Shown here in pieces: positions 47,701 to 54,915 of a stretch of 64,000 nucleotides of DNA. This DNA comes from Rhodospirillum sp. Lineage in GTDB: Bacteria; Pseudomonadota; Alphaproteobacteria; Dongiales; Dongiaceae. Position 1 is the stretch's first letter. Every line of letters starts with the position of its first letter. A program made the position numbers and the translations under genes. The stretch is from positions 1 to 64,000 of the forward strand of contig PNKY01000009.1 of assembly GCA_013822765.1 (NCBI GenBank). The letters are read 5' to 3'. The notes under the pieces are model-generated. The model searched no databases and had not been told where the DNA came from. It worked only from the letters and a program-made list of their open reading frames with translations.

Positions 47701-49031
47701 TCGATGCGCGCCGCCTCGATGCGGGCGGCGTCCTTGCGCGCCGCCTCGAGCTTCTCGGCTTCGCGCTTGGCGGCTTCGCGGGCGGCCGCCTCGAGCTTCT
47801 CGACTTCCTTGCGCGCGGCCTCGATGCGGACCGTTTCGCGCTTGGCGGCCTCCAGCTTCTCGGTCTCGATGCGGGCCGCTTCCTTGGCGGCCTGGGCAAG
47901 CTTCTCTGCCTCGGCGCGCGCGGCCTCGATGCGGACGGTTTCGCGCTTGGCGGCTGCCAGCTTCTCGGTCTCGATGCGCGAGGCTTCATGCGCCGCGGCT
48001 TCCAGCCGCTCGGCTTCCTTGCGCGCGGCTTCGCGTTCGGTCGCCAGGGCGCGCGCGGCGTCGAGCCGTTGCGTCTCGATCTTGGCCGATTCGCGGCGCG
48101 CGGCTTCGACCCGCTCCGCTTCGCGCTTGGCGGCTTCCAGGATCTGCGTTTCGCGCTGCGCCGCCTGGCGCGCGGCGATCTCCAGCTTCTCGGCTTCACG
48201 CCGGGTTGCTTCGCGCTTGGCGGCCGTGGCCTTGGCGGCTTCCAGCCGCTCCAACTCCTTCTCCGCCAGATCGCGGTTGGCGGCCTCGATCTTTTCCGCC
48301 TCGATGCGCGCGGCCTCGCGCCGCGCGGCCTCGGCCTTGGCGGAAGCGAGACGCTCCTCCTCGATGCGCGCCGCCTCGCGGTTGGACGCTTCCAGCCGCT
48401 CGGCCTCCGCGCGCGCCGCATCGCGCCGCGACGCCTCGGCCCGCGCCGCCTCCAGCTTGGCCATGTCGGCGTCGGCGTGCGGATGATGGCGCGGCAGCGG
48501 CGTGACGTTGCCGCCATCGCGCAGCGCCTCGGTCTGCTGCGCGACCTCGGCAGCGGCGGCCGCCGCAGCGGCCTCGGCCTCCGCCTTGGCCTTCGCCTTG
48601 GCTTTCTCCTCTTCGGCGTCGCCGGCGAAATAGAAACGCTTCTCGCGCTTGAAGGTCAGCTTGGATTCATCGGGCGGGACTTCGAGCGCCGGCTGCTTGT
48701 GGCGGCTGGGCGTATTGACGTCGGCCTTCTTGTAGACCTTGACCAGCTTGACCTCTTCGCCGGGCGCGATCGGCGCCGCCTTGCGCCAGTTGGTGGCGGG
48801 CGTGTCCTCGACCGGCTCGCTGGTGAAGAACTCGTCGTCGACGCCCTTTTTCTTGGCGCGCTTGGGCTGAGGAGCGATCGGCTCGGCCGAGCCTTCGACC
48901 GGGACTGCGCGGCGTCCGAAGCTGGGCTTGTCGCGCTCAGCCTGCGCGTATTCGACGGCCTCGGGCTCCTCCCCGCCGCTGCCATCGCCGGTACCCTTGC
49001 CTCGGCGCGGGCGTTTCATCCGATCGAACAT
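44775..49031 (-). CDS. Giant FGRR-family protein with ~800-residue alanine-rich charged helix
   Basis: 1,418 residues; not a family I can name. Order: MFDRMKRPRRGKG start; SFGRRAVPVEG motif (about 37-47); a hydrophilic region with VKLVKVYKKADVNTPSR. From residue about 190 to 990 comes a continuous helix of AAKLE-like pentads (EAARIEAARKEAAKL...), ending in six 15-residue units of KAAAAKQEADRVAAE type. Then TSLFRRAGGFLSGIVKSG, a disordered Pro/Ala linker, and a C-terminal domain (about 1195-1418) with IVGALAGYAAQRAIWEGVV, CAATIGTPEFGIPRLPDGHQ and VKIVMEAAVPMSRLDP. The C-domain is shared with the two upstream genes. No signal peptide or TM is seen. Confidence 0.8.
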   Translation of the reverse strand: MFDRMKRPRRGKGTGDGSGGEEPEAVEYAQAERDKPSFGRRAVPVEGSAEPIAPQPKRAKKKGVDDEFFTSEPVEDTPATNWRKAAPIAPGEEVKLVKVYKKADVNTPSRHKQPALEVPPDESKLTFKREKRFYFAGDAEEEKAKAKAKAEAEAAAAAAAAEVAQQTEALRDGGNVTPLPRHHPHADADMAKLEAARAEASRRDAARAEAERLEASNREAARIEEERLASAKAEAARREAARIEAEKIEAANRDLAEKELERLEAAKATAAKREATRREAEKLEIAARQAAQRETQILEAAKREAERVEAARRESAKIETQRLDAARALATEREAARKEAERLEAAAHEASRIETEKLAAAKRETVRIEAARAEAEKLAQAAKEAARIETEKLEAAKRETVRIEAARKEVEKLEAAAREAAKREAEKLEAARKDAARIEAARIEAAKLESAKLESAKAEAAKREAARREVEKLEAAAREHAKQEAEKLEAMKREAARIEAARQEAAKLDAAKLEAAKLEAAKREAARVEAEKLEASAREAARIESEKLESARKEAVRIEAARKEAAKLEATKLEAAKAEAAKSAAARLEVEKLEAENRQAAQRDAARMEAAKAEAAKLAAVKVDAEKFQATQREEAKREAAKLEAAMLEARQLEAKNREAAKREAEKLEAARKEAAKQNQAARKEAETLEAANREAVKREATRIDAAKREAARLEAERAQALKRESERVAAAHLEAEKAEAARKEAERLATANRAAAQAAQREAERIAAARRDAEKAAAAKREAEEAQQAARIEAEKTSQADAEKVAAAKQQAAQAETAKREADRLAAEKAAAAKQEADRVAAEKAAAAKQEADRVAAEKAAAAKQEADRVAAEKAAAAKQDADRLAAEKAATAKQEADRVAAETAEAAKRAEAERAAAQQAARLEAEQAAKREAERLEAEQAAAALAEAARVEAERAAAEQAEAERLESERLAVAQAEAARIEAERAAARKAPEPKGKTSLFRRAGGFLSGIVKSGADETPAPVTASARPIAQPVAEPVAELPQVVPDAEVLGLVVETAEPPSAPAIAEEPAAQVAPVAPSAPWQQNGPVESQLKAKFAEVVARKEPQPQPGQPVDSKDRIAAIFRKVQTDSTKRTVTEQPRAKSTDGATDRIANIMRKELQPNQAGAAARAPATPAAKPADAPLAAAATQPQSVASLFETTPAAPTQASGKIATQLLEWLKAELATEPEMNHVTVLTIVGALAGYAAQRAIWEGVVQTGGLSPTDVFEVRMSDAGEKFYFSGETDKLMGSLDPRYLSIWKIINATSKSTTGEHPDVTELLAHCAATIGTPEFGIPRLPDGHQPNILPRDAVNRLWAKTRQHLAKTEPTLWPMNIAVAARSLIVSAQRAVPMPAAVKIVMEAAVPMSRLDPATVPRK
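46324..46593. repeat. 45-base in-frame tandem repeat
   Basis: Five full copies start at 46324, 46369, 46414, 46459 and 46504, with a diverged sixth at 46549. Each encodes one 15-residue KAAAAKQEADRVAAE-type unit on the minus strand. Copies differ mainly at silent positions, so the array has been maintained by selection on protein sequence. It is not CRISPR. Confidence 0.85.
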
Positions 49032-49058
49032 GCCGAGGTTGGTCCTTCGCGGAACTGC

Positions 49059-50060
49059 TTAGTCGTTGGGAACCGTCGTCGGATCCACTCGGGACATCGG
49101 CACCGCGGCTTCCATCACGATCTTCACGGCGAGGTCGGGCGCGATCGAGCCCTTCATCGCCAGCATCAGCTTCTGCGCCGCATGGGCCATCAGCAGCGGC
49201 CACTGCAGCGGATCAGCCAACGACAGCAGCAGGCGTGCGCCCGGCCAGAAGCGCTCCACCGCGGCGCGCGGCAGGATGCTGGGCAGGTGATCGTCAGGCA
49301 GGCGCGGCAGGCCGAAGGCCGAGGTGCCGGCCGTGGCCGCGCAATGGCGCAGCAGGTCATTCGTGTTTGGCAGATGCTCGCCGCCGGCGGCCAGCACGCC
49401 GCCCGCCACGATCTTCCACACCGAAACGTGCTTCGGCTCCATCGAGACGAGCAGGCTGTCGAGCGTGTCGCCGAAGAAATAGGTGGCGCCCGAGGGCGTC
49501 TCCATCACCTTGAAGGCCTCCGCGATCGCAAGCTTGCCCGGCTTCACCATGCCTTCCCACAGCGCCTGCTGCGCGGCGTAGCCGGCGAGCGCGCCGATCG
49601 CGGTCAGCAGGGTCTCGCAGTGGATGCCGCGCTGGTCCTTGAGCTCGCGCATGAGCCAATCGGCGATTCGGGTCGGGGTGTCGCCGAGGCCGTGCCCAAG
49701 CGGCATGGTCACGGCGCTCCAGCTGCCGCCCGTGATGCCTGAGGGGCTGGCAGGCACGCCGCCGGATGCGCCCGCGGACTCTGGGGCGGGACGCGGCGCC
49801 TCCGGCTTGCGGAACTGCGGGCTGGCGCCGACCTCGATCTCGACCTGCGGCGTGCGTGCGGCGGGTCTTGCGCCGATCGCAGGCGGGCTGTCGGAATTGG
49901 CAGGGGAGTTGGCGGCGGGATTGGTGGCAATGGGAGTCGCGCGCCGGCCAAATCCGCCGGGTTGCGGCTCGAAGCGCGGCATGCCGTCCTTGGCCTCGTC
50001 CCGTTTCCGGTCCTCGGCTTCGGTCTGGTCGGGGCGCGCGCCCTTCAAACGTTCAAGCAT
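49059..50060 (-). CDS. FGRR-family protein, paralogue 2
   Basis: 333 residues; family unrecognised. N-terminus MLERLKGARPDQ then GGFGRRATPIATN (about 35-47), a disordered linker, and the C-terminal domain (about 140-333). Its marks are LLTAIGALAGYAAQQALWEG, YFFGDTLDSLLVSMEPKHVS, VWKIVAGGVL, LPRLPDDHLPSILPRAAVE and VKIVMEAAVPMSRVDPTTVP. It starts four bases after the stop of the upstream paralogue and ends 27 bases before the giant paralogue, so the three form one operon with probable coupled translation. No membrane or catalytic motif is evident. Confidence 0.8.
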   Translation of the reverse strand: MLERLKGARPDQTEAEDRKRDEAKDGMPRFEPQPGGFGRRATPIATNPAANSPANSDSPPAIGARPAARTPQVEIEVGASPQFRKPEAPRPAPESAGASGGVPASPSGITGGSWSAVTMPLGHGLGDTPTRIADWLMRELKDQRGIHCETLLTAIGALAGYAAQQALWEGMVKPGKLAIAEAFKVMETPSGATYFFGDTLDSLLVSMEPKHVSVWKIVAGGVLAAGGEHLPNTNDLLRHCAATAGTSAFGLPRLPDDHLPSILPRAAVERFWPGARLLLSLADPLQWPLLMAHAAQKLMLAMKGSIAPDLAVKIVMEAAVPMSRVDPTTVPND

Positions 50061-50064
50061 GAGC

Positions 50065-51021
50065 CTACTCTTTCGGAAGGGACACTGGGTCGATCTTGGA
50101 CATCGGCACCGCGGCTTCCATCACGATCTGCACCGCGATGTCGGGCCGAAGGGTGTGCTTCAGTGAAACGATCAGCGAACGTGCCGCCAGCGCGAGATGC
50201 AGCGGCCAGCTCATCGGGTCCTTGCCCGCAAGCTTGCGGCGGGCTGCCGGCCAGAAGCGGCTCACCGCCTCGTGCGGCAGGATGTTCGGCATGTGCGCGT
50301 CGGCCACGCGCGGGATGCCGAATTCGTCGCGGCCGACGGTGGCCGCGCAATTCTTGATGATGTCGATGACGTCGGGAAGATTGATGGCGCCGGCATCGCG
50401 GCCGCCGTCCGCCACGATCTTCCAGATCGAGGCGTGGCCCGGTCCACCATTGGCGGCTGCGCCGTTGCCATTGGAATTTCCGGGGCTGTCCTTGGCGACG
50501 ATCACGGCGTTGAGCAGCTCGCCGAAGAAGAACACTTCGCCGGAGCGGGTCTCGATCACCGCGAACGCCTGGTCGAGGGTGAGCTTGCCGGTCTTCACCA
50601 GCGTCTCGCGGATCGCCTGCTGCGCGGCGTAGCCGGCGAGCGCGCCGAGCGCGCACAGCACCGCTTCCTGCTGGACGTCGCGGCCGCGGCGCAATTCGAG
50701 TTGCAGCCAGTCGACCAGCTCGCCGGCGAGCGGGTCGCTCTCGTCCGACGCCGCAGTGCGAGTCTCGGCAGCGCGGGTCTCGACGCTCTGCTCCGCCGCG
50801 AACGACAGCTCGATGCCGTCATCGGCGGGCGCGGTGCGATCGTTCGCCACGGTGAGGGGCGGCATGCCATTGGTGGTCGCGGGGATGGGCGTGGCGCGAC
50901 GGCCGAAGCCACCACTCGACGCGCCAAGCGCTGCGGCCGGCGCAGGCGGCGCGCCGAATCCGTCGGGACGCCGCAAGGCGGCGCCGACGCCCTTGTCCTG
51001 CTCTTCCGCCCGGCTGCTCAA
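50065..51021 (-). CDS. FGRR-family protein, paralogue 3 (operon head)
   Basis: About 318 residues. Linker GAPPAPAAALGASSGGFGRR with ATPIPATTNG precedes the C-terminal domain: LCALGALAGYAAQQAIRETL, VFFFGELLNAVIVAKD, a GNSNGNGAAANGG insertion unique to this copy, SIWKIVADGG, FGIPRVADAHMPNILPHEAV and VQIVMEAAVPMSKIDP. The start is uncertain: TTG 51021 with AGGA eight bases upstream is preferred, TTG 51045 is possible, and no ATG fits. It heads the three-gene operon; a pair of direct repeats lies 120 bases upstream. Confidence 0.78.
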   Translation of the reverse strand: MSSRAEEQDKGVGAALRRPDGFGAPPAPAAALGASSGGFGRRATPIPATTNGMPPLTVANDRTAPADDGIELSFAAEQSVETRAAETRTAASDESDPLAGELVDWLQLELRRGRDVQQEAVLCALGALAGYAAQQAIRETLVKTGKLTLDQAFAVIETRSGEVFFFGELLNAVIVAKDSPGNSNGNGAAANGGPGHASIWKIVADGGRDAGAINLPDVIDIIKNCAATVGRDEFGIPRVADAHMPNILPHEAVSRFWPAARRKLAGKDPMSWPLHLALAARSLIVSLKHTLRPDIAVQIVMEAAVPMSKIDPVSLPKE

Positions 51022-51310
51022 AACCTTTCGTCCTTGATCGATCAAAATCGATGAAAATTCAATGATTCTCGCGCCTTACGAGCATACCTCGAAATGCCAT
51101 ACTCAGAACAGCGCGATACTCCTTGTTGTAGCGTGAAATGGTGAATCGATAGTTTACGAATGGTGAATGCGAGCGGTCTGTCTCACGCTCCGCGCACGCG
51201 GCAGGCAATGCCTCTGCAAGCGCGTGTGTCGCGAATGCAGAAAATTTGAGTCGATGTCGCGCGATCGTGCCGATGCGGCCTGGGTCATTCGACCGTTCGT
51301 TTCGCCCGGC
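51022..51310. other. Regulatory region upstream of the FGRR operon
   Basis: About 290 bases, AT-richer than the flanks, between the FGRR operon start and the end of a GFA gene on the same strand. It contains the AATGGTGAAT direct repeats at 51137 and 51159. No coding frame with a ribosome site was seen. Confidence 0.45.
51137..51168. promoter_or_regulatory. Candidate operator: two AATGGTGAAT direct repeats
   Basis: AATGGTGAAT occurs at 51137-51146 and 51159-51168, identical, starts 22 bases apart (two helical turns). The arrangement fits cooperative binding by a dimeric regulator. It lies about 120 bases upstream of the FGRR operon start. Confidence 0.4.
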
Positions 51311-51733
51311 TCACTGCGTCTGCTGGCGCTGCATCTCCGGATGATCGGGCACCACGATCCAGTGATGGCGGCGCTTCTCGAACACGGAGACGCGCGGCGT
51401 CGGGAACATGGGATCGGCGAAGTTGCCGACGGCGACTGCGATGAGGTCGGGCTGGCGGCTCATCGTCCAATAGATGGTCGATCCGCAGGTCGGGCAAAAT
51501 CGAAAGGTGATGCGGTTGCCTTCATCGCCGATGCGCTCGAACTCGGTCGCCGTGCCTTCGATCGTCACCTGCGGAAGCGGGAAGCGCGCCTGCACGCCGA
51601 ACGGCGACCCAGTGCGCATCTGACACTCCAGGCAATGGCACATGGAGAGGCGCACCGGTTCGCCGGCGCAGGTCACGCGCAACTGCCCGCAGCTGCAGCT
51701 GGCGGCGCGGCTGGTTCGGTGTTGGTCGGTCAT
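51311..51733 (-). CDS. GFA-family zinc protein, second copy
   Basis: 140 residues with the GFA zinc ligands CSCGQLRV, CHCLECQMRTGSPFG and FCPTCGSTIYW. Closest visible relative in the window is the gene at 11772, but they share only the motif framework. GFA proteins bind zinc and possibly glutathione adducts; function here is unknown. Confidence 0.88.
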   Translation of the reverse strand: MTDQHRTSRAASCSCGQLRVTCAGEPVRLSMCHCLECQMRTGSPFGVQARFPLPQVTIEGTATEFERIGDEGNRITFRFCPTCGSTIYWTMSRQPDLIAVAVGNFADPMFPTPRVSVFEKRRHHWIVVPDHPEMQRQQTQ

Positions 51734-51910
51734 TCCTAATCCCCTGGCAGAAAAAGAATAAATCGTGAAGACTGGGCTGTGAGGCAGGTCACTGCACTTT
51801 AGCCGGCCGCATCCGATATGTCAGGGGTCGGCCGCTTCCCGTGGCCGGCACGCCGCGCGTGACGCTCGTCACACACAGAAGCGGCGGACATCCATTCATC
51901 GGAGTGCATG

Positions 51911-52132
51911 ATGACCACGCGTATTGCCTACGGCGCTGCCTACGCGCGCCCTTCGTTCTCCGCCAGGCTCGGCGACGTGCTGAGCGCGGCGCTGGCGACC
52001 TCGCGCCTGTGGATGCGGCGGCGGCACGACCGCCACGCGCTGTCGCAGCTCGACACTCACATGCTGCGCGACATCGGCTTCGACCGCGCCCAGGCGGACG
52101 AGATGGCGGCGCGCCCGTTCTGGCGGGCGTGA
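51911..52132 (+). CDS. DUF1127 (YjiS-like) small protein
   Basis: 73 residues ending in the DUF1127 signature RHDRHALSQLDTHMLRDIGFDRAQADEMAARPFW (read in two blocks), an arginine-rich C-terminal motif. Related proteins bind RNA or membrane lipids and affect phosphate and metabolic regulation in Agrobacterium and Salmonella. The second ATG (51911) is at better distance from GGAG than 51908. Confidence 0.85.
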   Translation: MTTRIAYGAAYARPSFSARLGDVLSAALATSRLWMRRRHDRHALSQLDTHMLRDIGFDRAQADEMAARPFWRA

Positions 52133-52235
52133 CCGCTGCGTGCGGTGACGCAAATGTACGCGCTGCAATCTTTCCTGCACGCGCACCTGGTTCGCCGCTA
52201 GACTATCGGACGAGAGCGTTGCACGGAGACTTGCC

Positions 52236-52682
52236 ATGCAGAAGAAAGCGCGCGCCATCGGCTTCAACCACGTCGCCCTGATCGTCGGCGACATCGACGA
52301 GGCGCTGGCGTTCTACGGCCGCCTGTTCGACTTCACCTTGCGCGAGCGCGAGGCGGAGGCCGCCTTCATCGATCTCGGCGACCAGTTCCTGGCGCTGCAG
52401 AAGGGGCCGGAGCGCGCGCCCAACGATGGCCATCATTTCGGTCTGGTGGTGGACGACAAGGAGGCGGCGCGCCAGGCGATCCTCGCCGCCGGCATCACGC
52501 CGCTGCCCGGGCCGTTCCTCGACTTCCTCGATCCGTGGGGCAACCGGATCGAGATCATAGGCTACTCCAATATCCAGTTCACCAAGGCGCCGCACATCCT
52601 GCGCGGCATGGGCATTGCGCACCTGAAGAAGACCCCGGGCGCGCTGAAGGAACTGGCGGAGAAGGGGATGGCGCCGGAGTAA
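52236..52682 (+). CDS. VOC-family (glyoxalase-like) protein
   Basis: 148 residues with AIGFNHVALIVGDIDEALAFYGRLFDF and ALQKGPERAPNDGHHFGLVVDDKEAARQAI. GPFLDFLDPWGNRIEIIGYS completes the fold. Conserved His and Glu in HVALIV and NRIEIIG could bind metal. The C-terminal tail (HILRGMGIAHLKKTPGALKEL) is unusual for short VOC proteins. It converges with the FGRR paralogue 4, five bases between stops. Confidence 0.87.
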   Translation: MQKKARAIGFNHVALIVGDIDEALAFYGRLFDFTLREREAEAAFIDLGDQFLALQKGPERAPNDGHHFGLVVDDKEAARQAILAAGITPLPGPFLDFLDPWGNRIEIIGYSNIQFTKAPHILRGMGIAHLKKTPGALKELAEKGMAPE

Positions 52683-52687
52683 GCCCG

Positions 52688-53566
52688 CTACTGGATGGGC
52701 GCTTTCAGCGGGGCGATGCGCGTGACCGCGACCATGAGCTCCGCCGCCAGAGAAGCGAGAATCGGCGCCGGTACAACAGTGTGCGCGTTCTTGATCAGCA
52801 GCGCCACCGTGAAGGCGAGGGCGAGCGCGGTCTGCATCGGGTCCAGGCCCGCCTCGCGCGCGATCGCCATGACGTCGTTGCGGAAGCGCGGCGCGGCGTT
52901 GGGCGAGAACTCCTGCGGATAGTGCTCGAGCGGCACCGACAGCTTCGGCGGGAACTGCTTGCCGATGTTCACCGAGGCGCGCTCGGCGATCGCCGGCATG
53001 TTCGGCATCTGCGACCGGTCGATGCCGATGCTCAGCATCACCACCTGCACCACCGACCATAGCGTGACGGGGATCTTGTCGGAGCCGCCATAGATCAGCG
53101 CGTCTGCCGGCGCGCCGGCGATCCAGCCTGAGTCCGGCAGCCGGGGCGCGCTGGCGCGCAGCGCGAACTCGCCGGCCAGCACGGCCGCCGCGCCGACGAT
53201 AGTCTCGACATGCACCCCGCGCGGATCGCGATACGCCTGCATCAGATGCTGCGCGATCTTGGCGCCGGCCTGGCTCAGCTTCTTGAGGTCCTCACCGTAG
53301 GAGACCGGCGCTGCGGCGGGGTTGCCGGCCGCCGATGGCGCGGCGCGACGACCGAATCCGCCGCTTGGCGGGACGGGATTCGGCTCCATGGCGGCCGCTC
53401 CGCTGATTGGCCGTTCGCTCGCAGGAGTCTCGCCGGCGGGCGCCTGCCCAACAGGATTGTGGCCAACGGGGGTCTGGCGGCGGCCGAAGCCACCTGGCGC
53501 CGGGCGCGGGTCGTTCGCCGGCCTGGGCTCGCTGGTGTCGGACGATTTCTTGGATCGATCGAACAC
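52688..53566 (-). CDS. FGRR-family protein, divergent paralogue 4
   Basis: 292 residues from GTG 53566 (GAGGGG seven bases upstream), giving MFDRSKKSSD, matching the MFDRMKRP start of the giant paralogue. Two FGRR motifs are present: GGFGRRQTPVGHN and SGGFGRRAAPSAAG. The C-domain keeps DPRGVHVETIVGAAAVLAG, PVTLWSVVQVVML and MPNMPAIAERASVNIG. It lacks the VMEAAVP ending and instead closes with LAAELMVAVTRIAPL. It lies apart from the operon of the other three and is divergent from the first TIR gene, sharing a 191-base promoter region. Confidence 0.75.
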   Translation of the reverse strand: MFDRSKKSSDTSEPRPANDPRPAPGGFGRRQTPVGHNPVGQAPAGETPASERPISGAAAMEPNPVPPSGGFGRRAAPSAAGNPAAAPVSYGEDLKKLSQAGAKIAQHLMQAYRDPRGVHVETIVGAAAVLAGEFALRASAPRLPDSGWIAGAPADALIYGGSDKIPVTLWSVVQVVMLSIGIDRSQMPNMPAIAERASVNIGKQFPPKLSVPLEHYPQEFSPNAAPRFRNDVMAIAREAGLDPMQTALALAFTVALLIKNAHTVVPAPILASLAAELMVAVTRIAPLKAPIQ

Positions 53567-53673
53567 GACTGCACCCCTCGCAGCGCTGCGCGCAGTTGCC
53601 TGCAACGCTAAGTCGCAATTGCCAACGAACCTTTAACAGGCGTGGTGCGGAGACCGCCGCCACGGGCATCGCT

Positions 53674-53701
53674 TTGAAACGGCTGGACTTTATGTTATGT
53701 T
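53674..53701 (+). promoter_or_regulatory. Candidate promoter for the TIR gene pair
   Basis: TTGAAA (53674-53679), 16-base spacer, TATGTT (53696-53701), oriented to the TIR genes, about 55 bases before the first GTG start. It lies in the shared spacer with FGRR paralogue 4. Confidence 0.4.
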
Positions 53702-53757
53702 GAGGTCATTACAGACCGTTCTGGGGTCGTCGCCGACGCTGACATCGGGGGATGCTC

Positions 53758-54873
53758 GTGGCGGGTATATTCGTCAGTTATTCGCGCGAAAGCGAAGCGG
53801 CGGTGCGGGCCTTGGCGCAGGACGTCGAGGCGCTCGAGCACACGGTATGGTTCGATCACGACCTTTCCGGCGGCAAGGTGTGGTGGGAGCAGATCCTGGC
53901 CGAGATCCGCGACTGCCAGGTTTTCATGATGGCGCTGTCGCCGGATTCGTTGCGCTCGGTCGCCTGTTCCAGCGAATACAACTACGCCTCGGAGCTCGGC
54001 AAGCCGATCCTGCCGATCCTGATCGCCGATGGCGTTTCGCCCAACCTGCTGCCGCCCAAGCTGTCGCAGATCCAGTTCGTTGACTATCGCAAGCAGGACA
54101 AGACCGGCGCCATCAACTTGGCGCGCGCGCTCAAGACCCTGCCGCAGGCAAAGCCGCTGCCGGACCCGCTGCCGACGCCGCCGGCGGCGCCGCTGTCCTA
54201 TCTCGGCCGCATCACCGAGCAGATCGACAGCGCGGCCAGCCTCGATCACAAGGAGCAGAGCGCGCTGGTGAGCGAACTGCGGCGCGGCGCGCGCGATCCG
54301 GAGACCGCGGCAGACGCGTGCAAGCTGCTGGAGCGGATGCGCAAGCGCGACGACCTGCTGGCGCGCATCGGCGACGAGATCGACGAGCTGCTGGAGGAAG
54401 CGCGCGAGACCGAGGTCAAGCACGCGGAGCCCAAGCCGGAGCCATCGCGGCCCCAGCCGCAGCGTCCGGACACGATGGCGCTCAAAGCCGAGTCGGCGCC
54501 GCGGCTGCCGTCGCTGAGCGACAAGGTTGCGGACAAGGCCAGCGAAGGCAGCCGCCTGGCCGGCGCGATGTATGGCGGCGGCATCGGCTTCGGCATCGGC
54601 GTCGTCGCCGCACTGATGGAAGGCGAGGACTATGGCCTTGCGCTCGTGCCGGCGATCGGCGGCGCGATCGCCGGCGCCATCGCCAAGGGCCGCCCGCTGG
54701 TGGTGCGCTACGCAGTGATCGGCGCGTTCTTGCTGGGTTTCGCCGCGCTGCTGTTCGGCTACAGCATCGATCCATACGCACAAGCTTTCGCCATCGCCGC
54801 GGTGATCGGCATCCCGCCGGGCGCGGTGATCGGCGCCATCGTCGGCGCGCTGGTCGGCAAGATGCGGGCCTGA
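53758..54873 (+). CDS. TIR-domain protein with glycine-rich membrane module
   Basis: 371 residues from GTG 53758 (GGGGGA five bases upstream). TIR domain at 1-140: MAGIFVSYSRESEAAVRALA, TVWFDHDLSGGKVWWEQIL, FMMALSPDSLRSVACSSEYN, with Glu73 placed like the catalytic Glu of TIR NADases. Then a helical middle region APLSYLGRITEQID ... DEIDELLEEA shared with the next gene, and a C-terminal membrane module of four or so helices rich in GxxxG (GAMYGGGIGFGIGVVAAL, GGAIAGAIAKG, PPGAVIGAIVGALVG). The module looks like a glycine-zipper membrane assembly. NADase activity is a family possibility only. Confidence 0.85.
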   Translation: MAGIFVSYSRESEAAVRALAQDVEALEHTVWFDHDLSGGKVWWEQILAEIRDCQVFMMALSPDSLRSVACSSEYNYASELGKPILPILIADGVSPNLLPPKLSQIQFVDYRKQDKTGAINLARALKTLPQAKPLPDPLPTPPAAPLSYLGRITEQIDSAASLDHKEQSALVSELRRGARDPETAADACKLLERMRKRDDLLARIGDEIDELLEEARETEVKHAEPKPEPSRPQPQRPDTMALKAESAPRLPSLSDKVADKASEGSRLAGAMYGGGIGFGIGVVAALMEGEDYGLALVPAIGGAIAGAIAKGRPLVVRYAVIGAFLLGFAALLFGYSIDPYAQAFAIAAVIGIPPGAVIGAIVGALVGKMRA

Positions 54874-54915
54874 AGCCAGCCGGTAGACGCGGGCTGTCGA
54901 CATCGGGGAGCAGCG

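Noticed and set aside
46146-49742. Very long open frames on the plus strand (up to 1,198 residues) opposite the giant protein
   Set aside because: They are the antisense of an Ala/Glu/Lys repeat read in low-complexity codons. They show repetitive Leu/Gly/Arg-rich sequence, span two genes on the other strand and lack ribosome sites.
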